Source: Cloeon dipterum
Lineage: Eukaryota > Arthropoda > Insecta > Ephemeroptera > Baetidae
Assembly: GCF_949628265.1 (NCBI RefSeq)
Contig: NC_088789.1
Coordinates: 29,257,883-29,321,882, forward strand
Direction of reading: 5' to 3'
Length of the DNA: 64,000 bases
Positions within the stretch are counted from its first letter, which is position 1; each line of letters starts with the position of its first letter. Shown piece by piece: positions 43,602 to 56,437 of the stretch. Below the pieces are notes generated by a model, which saw only the letters and a program-made list of their open reading frames with translations, searched no databases and had not been told where the DNA came from. Position numbers and translations under genes: made by a program.

Positions 43602-46600
43602 TCATTTCGGCGTGCAAATAAACATGCAAACATTTGCGCCAGGCTCCGACGTGAAATAAGTGGCGCTGGCATTGTTCATTTGCTTAATCATTCCATTTGG
43701 GATTTCCGCTCCTGGCACGTGAACCACCCTCATTTCATTATCAGCAAAAGGGATTGCGAGAAATGTGCTTTGGCATGCGATTTTGGTTTTATAATTTCTC
43801 CATCTGTCCTCGTACATGTAGTCAGGCACGGTCTTGCCGTTGCTGCACCAAGCATCTTCTGCGGGGCTGAGAGACCGGATTCCACCCAATAGGCCAAAAC
43901 AGTTGAAGCGTGGCGCTGTGTTGGTTTTTAAATAGTCACAAATATCTATGGTTATTCATTTGTAAATACCATATTTTCTAAAGGGGACCCAATCAGCGGG
44001 AGACATGGGCTCGAACAACTTCATATTCAAAGAGCAACAGTACGTGTAAGCAAAGGCAACATTCTGCGAGAAAATTATCAGAGTGATTTTATTTTATTTT
44101 AAATAATTCACTTCTTACGTATCCAATATTTAAACTAGCATTGGCGACGAACACGGTTTGGTTCAAGTATGCTACTGCCAATCCAATAGAGGCTAAAAAT
44201 CAATCAGTTAATCAATGAAAAAAAAATAATTCAAATGTTATTACTATGACCAGTGCTGTTAAATTCGGCAATCAGATTTTCCTGAGTATGAAGATGCATA
44301 AATAAAAATGGTAATTTTCCAAAAATAAAAATTATTTACGTTTGCGACGCATGGGAGCATCTCCTCCATCCAGCAGCTGTGCGGAATGGGAATGCACGGC
44401 ACTGGAGGCACGAGCTAAAAATTTATTTGTTTTCCTATATCTTGTACATTAATTAATTTATTTATTTTTACCTCTGTGTCATTGCCAGCATTGTTTGCCA
44501 CGATTTGGTTCACGATGTCTGGCGCCTTATCCATGCCGCATTTGTACGTGTCAAAGGCCGTCACGCATTCGTCGTCTGAATCTGGATAATTTTGATTTAA
44601 TCAATAAAACTAAAATTATAGATAAAAAACTAACTTTTGCCGCTGCACTCGTCGTAGGCGACAAATCCTCGCTTCATTTTAACGGGGTCTTCCATTGAGA
44701 CCGACTCGATGTTTCGCAGCATTGCAATTTCTTCCAGTCCACCCAGGCCGAACTTAAAAATCCTTCGTTTAATTTAAAAAATATAATTTCTAAAAGATCA
44801 CGAACCATCCCAACTTCAATTCCGACGCATTTCAAGAAGCACTGCACTCAAAATATTACAGTCCGGATTTTATAGAAAAATAACCTCAACTTACCCTTAA
44901 ATTCAGCGATATGTTTGCAGAGGACAGCGCTGCCGCACTAAGCAGTAAATCAATTTCCTCTATTAAATTTAAATTTATAGTAGAATAAAAATAGGGATTT
45001 TCTTTCTCTAACCTTCAGAGATGTCCCAGGTTTCAGCACACTCCCTCTGCATGGCGATGCCGGAGGTGCCTTTCTTCCTCACTTCGCACAGAAATTTCTT
45101 TTTTTCGTCGCAGTTGTCCGTGGCCAAGAGCATCGATCCGTTCCTCGCCTCCAAATAGACGCAATCAAAGCCGGCCTTCGGTTGGCCGCTCTTCCACGCG
45201 ATCTCGCTGCTCACGAATCTGCGGTCATTGGAGCACCAATGGAAATTCGATTCGCAGTTCAAATCGGTTCCAGACAACCACCAGTCGCCAACTGCGTCTT
45301 CATTTTCTAGGAAAAACATTAATTTAACTAATTTAATTATCTGAAATTGATATTATTCTTTACTAGCGACAATTTTGGACAAGCACTGTGACTTTCCAGA
45401 CGATTCAATTGTGGCCAAGGTCAAGCCAATCGAGCAACATGTGCTTCGTGCTGCCGTCCAATTTCCCTAAAATTTTATTAGTGCATTTAATACTAAATCT
45501 TATACAGGATGGAAGACGAACCGAGATGTTACGGAATAGTAAATTTCGTCCGCAGCCGGTATACCAACTGCCATAAGAGTAGAAGTCTGTTAAAAATGAA
45601 TTAAATAATTAATCATTTGATATAATTAGTATATCATATAGAGTAGAAACATTTAATTAACGCGTGCATTAAATATTTCAAGGACCTACTTTTCAGCTCA
45701 AAGCCTACGAATAAAGTTGGCTGAAATGCACATCACAATATAGGAGTCTACTGAGTTTTGATTTATTTTTTTTATACATTTCTAGTGCAGGCGGAAGTGA
45801 TACATGAGGCCTTGCAGGGTTTAGGAGTTGTCGTCAATGAACCCTTTCCATGCATTTTAAATAAAAAGTTTCTCAATAAAATAATTATATTCCTCACTTT
45901 GCAGGCGTAAATGTATTTGTTGGTGCAGTTTCTGTCGGAGAGAATCGCTCCCGTGTTGTTCAGCACGAAGCGGAAGTGGACGCAGCTTTCGTTCCCGCCC
46001 AGGTTGTCAGGCTGGCCGCGCTGCCAAATGAGAGAGGAGACGAGAGGCTTCGGCCCTCCGGGATCGCACCAAGAAAAATTCCCCTCTGGGGCTCCTTTCT
46101 GGGTGCCTGACGTCCAGTAGTTGAAATTCGCCGTCCAGTTGTCTTAAAAAGTCAAAATATCACAATCTTCTTATATTTTTAATAAGATAAAAATTTAAAC
46201 CTTTATTAAAAGTCAGGGAAAAAGCAGTCAGCATATTTTGCTCCGACAAACTGCCCACATTCAGAGTTTCCATTCCAAGAGCGCAACACCGCTGATAGTT
46301 GTCGAACCAATTCAGCTGGATTGAAATTTTTAAGATTTAAATTTGAAAGGTTATTTTGATTGAGATTTAATTTACTGGCTTGTTTCCAAGCAAATAGGTG
46401 AAGTTTCCGATATTGTACCACAGACCATAGGAGGATTTTTCTAAAAATAGGAATTTTAATTTAAATACAAAAATCTATATTAACACGAACTGATAATATT
46501 TCCATTGGCGTCAAAGAGGGAATTCTGCTCATTTCATAGAGTAAAATTACGCTTTAAAATTAAGAAAAATTTGGATAATACGTTTTTGTTGCATGTTTTG

Positions 46601-48690
46601 GGGCAGTCGACCGTATACTGGCAAATGTAGGGTAGCAGGTCTGTGCACATTTGGTGCGAAAATCCTTTTTTCTGGTCAGAATTGGTGAACGCGAGGCACC
46701 GCTCGAGGTCAGAGGTAGCGTTGGGCGTTGACCAAAATCTCTCTGAGCTGATTAAATTGGAAGAAATCTCGAACCCCGTCGAACACCACTTGTACCTTTC
46801 CATTTTGTAGATTGGTTCTTCTTTCGAGCCACTTGTCCAATATGTTGCAGCTATAATTTGAACATTAATTTAAGTGTCCTGAGATTAATTTACTTTTTTA
46901 AAAAAAATTAAATTGTTTGTAACCTTTAAATTTGGACAGGCAGTCCATTTCCTCAAAGGAGGTAACGGTCAGAAGGGCCATTTTAAGTGATTTGCACCGC
47001 AAAGCTGCATCGTTCCTCGAAGCCTTGATTATTTTTTAATGATTTGAAGATTGATTATTTGATCAACATTATTACCGTTGCCTTAGATACGTAATATTTT
47101 CTGCCGCAGATCGAAGTCTCCATAGCTCCATCTTCTTGGGAATTAAATTTTTTTTAAGACCTTTTTACTTTTACACATATTTATATACCGCTAGTAGATT
47201 GCATGGTAACAGTTGGATTCTGGGAGTCAAGACATTAAGTTGTTATTAGACTAAAAAAATAGAAAATATTCTACTATACCGCTAATAGAAATTGATCAAA
47301 ATCATCGCAAGCGTGGTTGTGTGGAGGGAGCTGCAGGAAAAATTATTATGTCAAATAAGAAAATTGCAATAATCGAATCTATATTGGCAGACTGTGGTTG
47401 TCGTCGTTGTTGGTGCTGTGGTTGTTGATATATTCTCAGAAATTGATGCTATTATATAATAAGCAGAAATGATCTCATAAAAAATTCTGAAGAAATTAAA
47501 ACTCTGTTTACTCAAACTGGCAGCATGAGAAGAAGAAGTTATTATTGTTGTAATAGTTGTTCCCTCGACGACCATAGTGGTTCCTTCCAAGAAGGTACTG
47601 GAGGAAGCTTTCATTTGGGTTGTCGAGACAGTTTCTTGATTTGCAGGAACGTCAGTCGGCAATGTAACTGGACCAGTGTCCAGCTGTGTGGCGGCCAGTG
47701 TTGTGGGGTCCACGCCGGTCGGAGCCGAACTCTCCCTCAGATTTTCTACAGCTGCGCTCAAATAATATGAATCAGTGTGAACATACACGTGCCAGAAAAA
47801 TCAGGCACAATACCCTCTGATGCTGAGGTTCCAGTGCCGGACGAAGCGGGAAGCGTCGTTTCCGTGAAAACGTCATTGCTGGTCGCTTTTTGTGACGTCA
47901 ACTGTGGTGTCTGACACGCAAACGGCGCGATTTCTCTTTTTACACAAGTTTTAATATTGTCATTTAATTCAATCTTACGGTATTTACGGAAATTCTGGTG
48001 GTGCTGTTTTTTGCTGGGAGGCACCTCTTGAAGCCGCAGCATCTCACAATATATCTCCTTTTCGATTGCTTATTTTTAAGGACCGGCGCTTTTAAAAAGC
48101 GTAAATAACATTTTTGTGCAAATTTTAGGGTGTATTTACCAAATTTTCCGGCAAAAAAGGATTTCGTGGTCTGCTGGACTTTCTTTTTGTCCTAAAGAAC
48201 ATTCTCTTAGGCATAAATTTAATCTTATTTTAAAAAATAAGGAAGAGAAAATATGATTTTTAAATTTGTTGAGTAAATCTTCACGAGTTCTTGAAAGATT
48301 TAAATAATCAGCAAAAGCGTCGAGTTATAAAAACAAAACATTTACAATTAGTTATACGTAACAGCGTAACAGCTATACATAATTATCTTTTTTTTATTTA
48401 GCTAATGAAATTGTAATTATTCTACGCCATTTGAAAAGGAAACAAGAAAATTGCCAAGTTAAAATGTCTATTTTAAGTGTACCATAACAATTTTAACCTT
48501 TTTCTGGTTACGTAAGAGAACAATATTAAAAAATCAGCAATTTTATGCTTAATCATTTGATAAATATATGAAACTAAGCTGATAAAGAGAAGGCAGAGAA
48601 ACGAAAATTAATACTAGCCTGTTTTTTAGCCCCTTGTGAAAACTGAAGCAGCAGTAGAATAAGCAGCAGAACGGCGGGACTAATCCTCAT
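43602..48690 (-). CDS. Secreted lectin with four CTLDs and an OBP-like domain (L2), about 1020 aa, 29 exons
   Basis: All 29 exons join in phase: 48619-48690, 48140-48182, 47979-48088, 47814-47910, 47512-47751, 47393-47448, 47280-47330, 47189-47219, 47076-47134, 46924-47023, 46582-46850, 46491-46524, 46376-46440, 46201-46315, 45898-46142, 45778-45843, 45690-45720, 45522-45586, 45364-45466, 45013-45306, 44895-44959, 44806-44841, 44635-44752, 44472-44581, 44340-44414, 44251-44281, 44119-44192, 43970-44063, 43602-43915. Signal peptide PAVLLLILLLLQFSQG; basic/Cys segment RCCGFKRC; Ser/Thr-rich spacer; CTLD1 (CGRKYYVSKAT to YICQYT); CTLD2 (YGLWYNIGNF to YIYACK, with WQRGQPDN); CTLD3 (GSWYTGCGRN to KKFLCE); an OBP-like domain C-x30-C-x3-C-x42-C-x8-C-x8-C; CTLD4 (ending FICTPK). 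No transmembrane segment, so it is presumably secreted. The first intron uses a GC donor. Canonical Ca-binding WND motifs are not evident, so sugar binding is uncertain. Confidence 0.85.
44472..45045 (-). other. OBP-like six-cysteine domain in L2
   Basis: From RECAETWDIS to CVTAFDTYKC and its helix. The spacing C-x30-C-x3-C-x42-C-x8-C-x8-C is that of classical insect odorant-binding proteins (PBP/GOBP fold), and the CFLKC pair sits in its own 36-base exon. It lies between CTLD3 and CTLD4. A hydrophobic-ligand pocket is expected from the fold; the ligand is unknown. The same domain is present in L1 (32662-33404), L3 (about 50.9-51.5 kb) and L4 (about 57.3-57.9 kb). Confidence 0.8.
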
Positions 48691-50026
48691 TTTCACAGCA
48701 GCTTTTGTCGGCTGATAATGATGCAGCCAACACTCTCTCTTTACTAGTAAAGTGACGCTCGTCACGATAAAACAGAGGGGATTTCACAAAACGATGGCTG
48801 CTGCATTATTTCCGTTCTGTGCAATCCGTTTACTGCTACCACAGAATTGTTGCGAAATAGTATTTTCATGTTAATTTATCGCCTTAACTCATGCGAGTTT
48901 TATTCACCATTTTTCTGAAAAAAAAAATATTTTTATGTTATAGTTTCTGTGGTGAACATGAACACCAAGGATAAAAACCACAATTTAAAATTGATTTTTT
49001 ATCCTTTATCGAGCATATTTGTGTTAACAGTGTAATGGAAATGATTAAACGCAATTATTGTAGATTTTTTTAATGCGCCTTTCTTTACATTGCTCATACA
49101 TCGTAAATTTTCTTCAACGTTTATACATATATTTTACTTTTCTTAGTATGTTCCGAATCCTCTAGGGTATCACACACTGTTAAGTCTTAAAAATGTAACA
49201 AAATTCACAAAACCCACAACCAAAAATTCACTCAGAACAGACAGAGAAAAGAGTGTGTATCAACAGCGATAGGACCACAACCAGCACACATTATAATTAC
49301 GTCATTGCTGGCTTAAATAAATCGTGCGATAATACAAGTATTTAAATGTTTCAAAGTATAAGAGAAACACGATTTTGACGGTTGATATAAGGTGTCAGGT
49401 GTCAAAATCAAAATTAACATAATTATAAAAACATTCTGACTTTAAATCAAGCTTGAGAACAAGACATCTTACTTGATACCCTGACGTTTTAAATTAATTT
49501 TTAATTATTTAAAGAGGAATGATACTGGAAAAGCCTGGAAAATGCTTGTTGCGAATACATAAACTCGTCCCTTAGGATTCAATTAAAGCCTAAATTGACC
49601 TAAGAAGCACTTCAATTTTTTGAGAAAATTGGCTGGAAAGTTACCGTGCTTTTCAAATGGTAAGGGCTGTCTCCTTACTTGAAATCCGATTTAATTTCAA
49701 AAAACCAAGAGTTTCCCCAATAAGTGGCATACACCGCTGGACTGATCTCGACTAGAGTAATCGGAATATGCCAAGAAAATATGTTCAAGCACTGTAAATT
49801 TTGGAGAAAATTGGCAAAATTTGAATTTTTATTGTAGTAAGGGCTGTTTTTTATTATTGCAAACTGTTGAACAAATTGTTTATCGATCAATTGTTTATGG
49901 CATCCAACAATTCAAATAATTTTCAATTGTTGCCCAGTATCATTCCACTTTAAAAGCAGTTTCCGTATTGGCATCCAACAAACTTCATAGCAATAATCGA
50001 ATTACCAACAGCTTTTTTGTCCGTGC
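48691..50026. other. Interval between L2 and L3
   Basis: The L2 upstream region followed by A/T-rich DNA and the transposon-like element at 49509-49953. The whole interval is duplicated at 55105-56437 with small differences. No gene was seen. Confidence 0.6.
49509..49953 (-). mobile_element. TTAA-flanked MITE-like element, copy 2
   Basis: Same element as at 9024-9469 in the opposite orientation: ends TTAAAGAGGAATGATACTGG and CCAGTATCATTCCACTTTAA. It was copied with the lectin duplication to 55922-56364. Confidence 0.7.
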
Positions 50027-53000
50027 TCATTTTGGCACGCAAAAAAATAATCCAACGATTTTGCCAGGTTCATTTGCTACGTTATAAGTGGCGCTGGCAT
50101 TGCTCATTTGCTTGATCATTCCATTCGGAACATCGGCTCCTGGAACGGAAACCACCCACATTTCATCTGCAATTAAAGGGTACACGATGAATGTGCTCTG
50201 ACAGAAGATTTTGATATTGTCGTATTTCCATCGGTCCTCGAAGAGAATTCCATTCACCGGCTTGCCGTTGCTGCACCAAACATCCCGATAGGGACTGATG
50301 GACCGCGTCCCAGCCACTGGACTGTACAAGTAGCCATTTCCCGCTGTTAAAAAATGTGTTAAATGAAACCGGAATCATATTTAAAATTCAAATAATAATA
50401 ATCAATTACCATATGCTCTGAAGGGTATGTACCAATCATTGAAAGTCTCGGGCTCCAGTAATTTCATATTCAGTGAACAACAGTATGTGTACGCAAAAGC
50501 AACATTCTGCATTTTTTTAAAATTTAAAACATATTATTAATTTAAGAAAAATGCATTTTACATATCCAATATTTGAGCTAGCATTCGAGACAAATGCTGT
50601 TTGGTTGAGGCTGGGACCAAATGCAGTTGCCTTTCCAATGGAGGCTAAATAAAAAATTAAAATTAATAAAAATATTTCCGTTTTTAATTAAAATATAATT
50701 TCGGTATTACTATATCCAGTGCTTTTAAACTCCGCAATCAGGGTTTCCTACATTTAAAGATGAAATAATTAATGGAGAAAATTATATATCAAAATTTACG
50801 TCTGCAACGCAAGGAAGCGTCTCTTCCATCCAGCAAGTGCGGGGAATTGGAATGCACGGCACTGGAGGGACAAGCTAAAAAAATTCAATAACCATCGATT
50901 TCTTCTCCTCCAAATTTGAAAATTACCTCCGTGTTGTTGCCAGCATTGTTCATCACGATTTCGTTCACAATGCCAGGCTCTTTATCCATGCCGCACTTGT
51001 AAGTTTCAAAGGCCGTCACGCATTCGTCGTCCGATTCTGAAAACTTTTGTCGTGATAAAGAACTCAAAAGTGCTAGGAATCACAAACTCTTTCCACTGCA
51101 CTCGTCGTAGGCGACAAATCCTCTCTCCATTTTTACCGGGTCTTCCATTGAGACCAACTCAATATTTCGGAGGGTTGCAATTGCGTTCAGATCGCCAAAG
51201 CCGATCTTAAAAATCCTTGATTATTTTATAAAATAAATTACAATTAATAGGAATAACCATTCCAACTTCCACACCGATGCATTTCAGGAAGCACTGCTCA
51301 ATTTTTTAATTATTATGCTGTCTAAAAATGCAAATTAAGTCTTCAACCTTTAAATTCTGTGTGATGTTTGCCGTCGAAAAAGCCAACACGTTCAGCAGTA
51401 GATCAATTTCCTCTGTTAATTGATATTTTATTAGCGGTAATTATAAAAAATTAACTCTTACCGGGTGATATGTCCCAGGTTTCAGCACACTCCCTCTGCA
51501 TGGCGATGCCAGAGGTGCCTTTCTTCCTCACTTCGCACAGAAATTTCTTTTTCTCGTCGCAGTTGTCCGTGGCCAAGAGCATCGATCCGTTCCTCGCCTC
51601 TAAATATACGCAATCAAAGCCGGCCTTCGGGTGGCCGCTCTTCCACGCGATTTCGCTACTCACGAATCCGCGGTCATTCGAGCACCAATGGAAGTTCGAT
51701 TCGCAGTTCAAATCGGTTCCAGACAACCACCAGTCGCCAACTGCATCTTCATTTTCTATGAAAAACATTAATTTAACTAATTTAATTATCTGAAATTGAT
51801 ATTATTCTTTACTAGCGACAACTTTGGACAAGCACTGTGACTTCCCAGACGTTTCAAGCGTGGCCACGGTCAAGCCAATCGAGCAACACGTGCTTCGTGC
51901 CTCCGTCCAATTTCCCTGCTATGTTATTTGTGCATTTAATACTAAATCTTATACAGGATGGAAGACAAACTGAGATGTTATGAAATAATAAATTTCGTCC
52001 GCAGCCGGTATACCAACTGCCATATGAGTAGAAGTCTGATAACAATTCAATTAAATTATTAAATTGATAATCAGTATAATTAGGATGCCATTTTAGATGG
52101 GAATTAATTTGATTAGAAAATTCAAAAGGACCTACCCCTCAGCTCCAAGCCTGCGAATAAATTTGGCTGAAATGCACATCACAAAATTAGAGTCTATTTG
52201 AGTTTTGATTTATTTTTTATACATTTCTGGTGCAGGCGGAAGCGATACACGAGGCCTTGCAGGGCTTGGGAGTTGTCGTCAATGAACCCTTTCCATGCAT
52301 TTTAAATAAAAAGTTTCTCAATAAAATAATTATGCTCCTCACTTTGCAGGCGTAAATGTATTTGTTGGTGCAGTTTCTGTCGGAGAGAATCGTTCCCGTG
52401 TTGTTCAGCACGAAGCGGAAGTGGACGCAGCTTTCGTTTCCGCCCTGGTTGTCCGGCTGGCCGCGCTGCCAAATAAGAGAGGAGACGAGAGGCTTCGGCC
52501 CTCCGGGATCGCACCAAGAAAAATTCCCCACTGGGGCTCCTTTCTGGGTGCCTGACGTCCAGTAGTTGAAATTCGCAGTCCAGTTGTCTGTTAAAAATAT
52601 GAAAATCTTCATTTTCGGGGAAGAGAAAAAATATATACCTTTATTAAAAGTCAGGGAAAAAGCAGTCAGCATATTTTGCTCTGACAAGCTACCCAAATTC
52701 AGAGTTTCCATTCCAAGTGCGCAACACTGCTGATAGCTATCAAACCAACTAAGCTGGATTGAAAGTTTAAGATTAATTTTCAAGGGTTTTATTGGTTGAG
52801 ATTTAATTTACCGGCTTATTTCCTAGCAAATAGGTGAAGTTTCCGATATTGTACCACAGACCATAGAGGGATTTTTCTAAAACAAATTTATTTTTATTAT
52901 AAAATAAAACATCTTTCAAGTCAACACAAACTTAAAATGCTGCCATTGGCGTCAAAGAGGGAATTCTGCGCGTTTAATATAACTTAATTTCGCTTTAAAA

Positions 53001-55104
53001 TAAGAAAATTACAGATAATACATTTTTGTTGCATGTTTTGGGGCAGTCGACCGTGTACTGGCAAATGTAGGGAAGCAGGTCTGTGCACATTTTGTGCGAA
53101 AATCCTTTTTTCTGGTCAGAATTGCTGAACGCGAGACACCGCTCGAGGTCAGAGGTAGCGTTGGGCGTTGACCAAAATCTCTCTGAGCCGATTAAATTGG
53201 AAGAAATCTCGAACCCCGTCGAACACCACTTGTACCTTTCCATTTTGTAGATTGGTTCTTCTTTCGAGCCACTTGTCCAATATGTTGCAGCTATAATTTG
53301 AACATTAATTTAAGTGTCCCGAGATTATTTTCCTTTTTTTAAAAAATTAAATTGTTTGTAACCTTTAAATTTGGACAGGCAGTCCATTTCCTCAAAGGAG
53401 GTAACGGTCAGAAGGGCCATTTTAAGCGATTTGCACCGCAAAGCTGCATCGTTCCTCGAAGCCTTGATTATTTTTTAATGATTTGAAGATTGATTATTTG
53501 ATCAACATTATTACCGTTGCCTTAGATACGTAATATTTTCTGCCGCAGATCGAAGTCTCCATAGCTCCATCTCCTTGGGAATTAAATTTTTTTTTTTAAG
53601 ACCTTTTTACTTTTACACATATTTATATACCGCTAGATGGCATGGTAACAGTTGGATTCTGGGATTCAAGACATTAAGTTGTTATTGGACTAAAAAATTG
53701 AAAATATTCTGCTATACCGCTAATAGAAATTGATCAAAATCATCGCAAGCGTGGTTGTATGGAGGGAACTGCAGGAAAAATTATTAGGTCAAAAATGAAA
53801 ATTACAATAATCGAATCTATATTGGCAGACTGTGGTTGTCGTCGTTGTTGGTGCTGTGGTTGTTGATATATTCTCAGAAATTGATGCTATTATATTAATA
53901 AGCAGAAATGATCTCATAAAAAAATTCTGAAGAAATTAAAACTCTGTTTACTCAAACTGGCAGCATGAGAAGAAGAAGTTATTATTGTTGTAATAGTTGT
54001 TCCCTCGACGACCATAGTGGTTCCTTCCAAGAAGGTACTGGAGGAAGCTTTCATTTGGGTTCTCGAGACAGTTTCTTGATTTGCAGGAACGTCAGTCGGC
54101 AATGTAACTGGACCAGTGTCCAGCTGTGTGGCGGCCAGTGTTGTGGGGTCCACGCCGGTCGGAGCCGAACTCTCCCTCAGATTTTCTACAGCTGCGCTCA
54201 AATAATATGAATCAGTGTGAACATACACGTGCCAGAAAAATCAGGCACAATACCCTCTGATGCTGAGGTTCCAGTGCCGGACGAAGCGGGAAGCGTCGTT
54301 TCCGTGAAAACGTCATTGCTGGTCGCTTTTTGTGACGTCAACTGTGGTGTCTGACACGCAAACGGCGCGATTTCTCTTTTTACACAAGTTTTAATATTGT
54401 CATTTAATTCAATCTTACGGTATTTACGGAAATTCTGGTGGTGCTGTTTTTTGCTGGGAGGCACCTCTTGAAGCCGCAGCATCTCACAATATATCTCCTT
54501 TTCGATTGCTTATTTTTAAGGACCGGCGCTTTTAAAAAGCGTAAATAACATTTTTGTGCAAATTTTAGGGTGTATTTACCAAATTTTCCGGCAAAAAAGG
54601 ATTTCGTGGTCTGCTGGACTTTCTTTTTGTCCTAAAGAACATTCTATTGGGCATAAATTTAATCTTATTCAAAAAAATAAGGAAGAAATTGTATGATCTT
54701 TAAATTTTTTCTCTTTAAATCTTCACGAGTTCTTGAAAGATTTAAATAATCAGCAAAAGCGTCGAGTTATAAAAACAAAACATTTACAATTAGTTATACG
54801 TAACAGCTCTAATTATTATCTTTTTTTATTTAGCTAATGAAATTTTACCTATTCTACGCCATTTGAAAAGGAAACACAAAATTTTAAAGTAAAAATGTCG
54901 GTGTAACATAACAATTTTAACCTTTTTCTGGTTACGTAAGAAAACAATATTAAAAAATCAGCAATTTTATTTGATAAATATATGAAACTAATCAGATGAA
55001 GAGGAGGCAGAGAAACGAAAATTAATACTAGCCTGTTTTTTAGCCCCTTGAGAAAACTGAAGCAGCAGAAGAATAAACAGCAGAACGGCGAGACCAATCC
55101 TCAT
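50027..55104 (-). CDS. Secreted lectin with four CTLDs and an OBP-like domain (L3)
   Basis: Same 29-exon plan as L2, from the signal-peptide exon 55033-55104 to the final exon ending 50027. The exons checked are intact with conserved phases. Order: signal peptide GLAVLLFILLLLQFSQG, RCCGFKRC segment, Ser/Thr-rich spacer, CTLD1 (about 53.0-53.6 kb), CTLD2 (about 52.3-52.9 kb), CTLD3 (about 51.5-52.0 kb), OBP-like domain with CFLKC and CVTAFETYKC (about 50.9-51.5 kb), CTLD4 ending LFFCVPK. Its 5' half is nearly identical to L2 and its 3' half is essentially identical to L4, so it looks like a hybrid made by unequal crossing-over. Probably a secreted recognition protein; ligand unknown. Confidence 0.8.
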
Positions 55105-56437
55105 GATCACAACAGCTTTGTCGGCTGATAATGATGCAGCCAACACTCTATCTGTACTAGTGAAGTGACGTTCGTCACGGCAACACAGAGGGGATTTCAC
55201 AAAACGATGGCTGCTGCATTATTTCCGTTCTGTGCAATCCGTTTACTGCTACCACAGAATTGTTGCGAAATAGTATTTTCATGTTAATTTATCGCCTTAA
55301 CTCATGCGAGTTTTACTCACCATTTTTCTGAAATAAAAAAAATATTTTTATGTTATAGTTTCTGTGGTGAATATGAACACCAAGGATAAAAACGATAATT
55401 TAAAATTGATTTTTAATCCTTTTTCAATCAAATTTGTGTTAACAGTAAAATTTAAATGATTAAACGCAATTGTAGATTTTTAATGCACCTTTCTTTACAT
55501 ATTGCTCATACATCGTAAATTTTCTTCAACGTTTATACATATATTTTACTTTTCTTAATTATATTCCGAATCCTCTAGGGTATCGCACACTGTTAAGTTT
55601 TAAAAATGTAACTAAATTCACAAAACCCACAACCAAAAATGCACTCAGAACAGAAAGAGAAAAGAGTGTGTATCAACAGCGATAGGACCACAACCAGCAC
55701 ACATTATAATTACGTCACTGCTGGCTTAAATAAATCGTGCGATAATACAAGAATTTAAATGTTTCAAAGTATAAGAGAAACACGATTTTGACGGTTGATA
55801 TAAGGTGTCAGGTGTCAAAATCAAAATTAACATAATTATAAAAACATTCTGATTTTAAATCAAGCTTGAGAACAAGACATCTTACTTGAAACCCTTACGT
55901 TTTAAATTAATTTTTAATTATTTAAAGAGGAATGATACTGGAAAAGCCTGGAAAATGCTTGTTGCGAATACATAAACTCGTCCCTTAGGATTCAGTTAAA
56001 GCCTAAATTGACATAAGAAGCACTGTAATTTTTTGAGAAAATTGTCTGGAAAGTTAGCGTGCTTTTCAAATGGTAATGGCTGTCTCCTTACTTGAAATCC
56101 GATTTAATTTCAAAACCAAGAGTTTCCCCAATAAGTGGCATACACCGTTGCACAGATCTCGACGAGAGGAATCGGAATATGCCAAGAAAATATGTTCAAA
56201 CACTGTAAATTTTGGAGAAAATTGGCAAAATTTGAATTTTTATTGTAGTAAGGGCTGTTTTTTATTATTGCAAACTGTTGAACAAATTGTTTATCGATCA
56301 ATTGTTTATGGCATCCAACAATTAAAATAATGTTCAATTGTTGCCCAGTATCATTCCACTTTAAAAGCAGTTTCCGTATTGGCATCCAACAAACTTCATA
56401 GCAATAATCGAATTACCAACAGCTTTTTTGTCCGTGC
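55105..56437. other. Interval between L3 and L4
   Basis: Duplicate of 48691-50026 in direct orientation, with small insertions and deletions, including the transposon-like element at 55922-56364. No gene was seen. Confidence 0.6.
55922..56364 (-). mobile_element. TTAA-flanked MITE-like element, copy 3
   Basis: Copy of the element at 49509-49953, carried along in the tandem duplication rather than newly inserted, since the flanks match as well. Confidence 0.7.

Larger units (their letters stand above)
46560..52560. repeat. Tandem duplication unit, left copy
   Basis: About 6 kb spanning the 5' half of L2, the spacer and the 3' half of L3. It matches 53000-58970 in direct orientation with an offset of 6.41-6.44 kb. 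Reading frames in the 3'-half part (50027-52050) are identical to those in the right copy, and the 5'-half part differs slightly. The borders are approximate and fall inside the CTLD1-CTLD2 region of the genes. Confidence 0.8.

Noticed and set aside
47751-47814. An apparent frameshift in the Ser/Thr-rich spacer of L2 and L3
   Set aside because: The break is explained by a 62-base intron (donor GTATTG after GAG G, acceptor GCAG before CTGTAG) that matches the intron position in L4.
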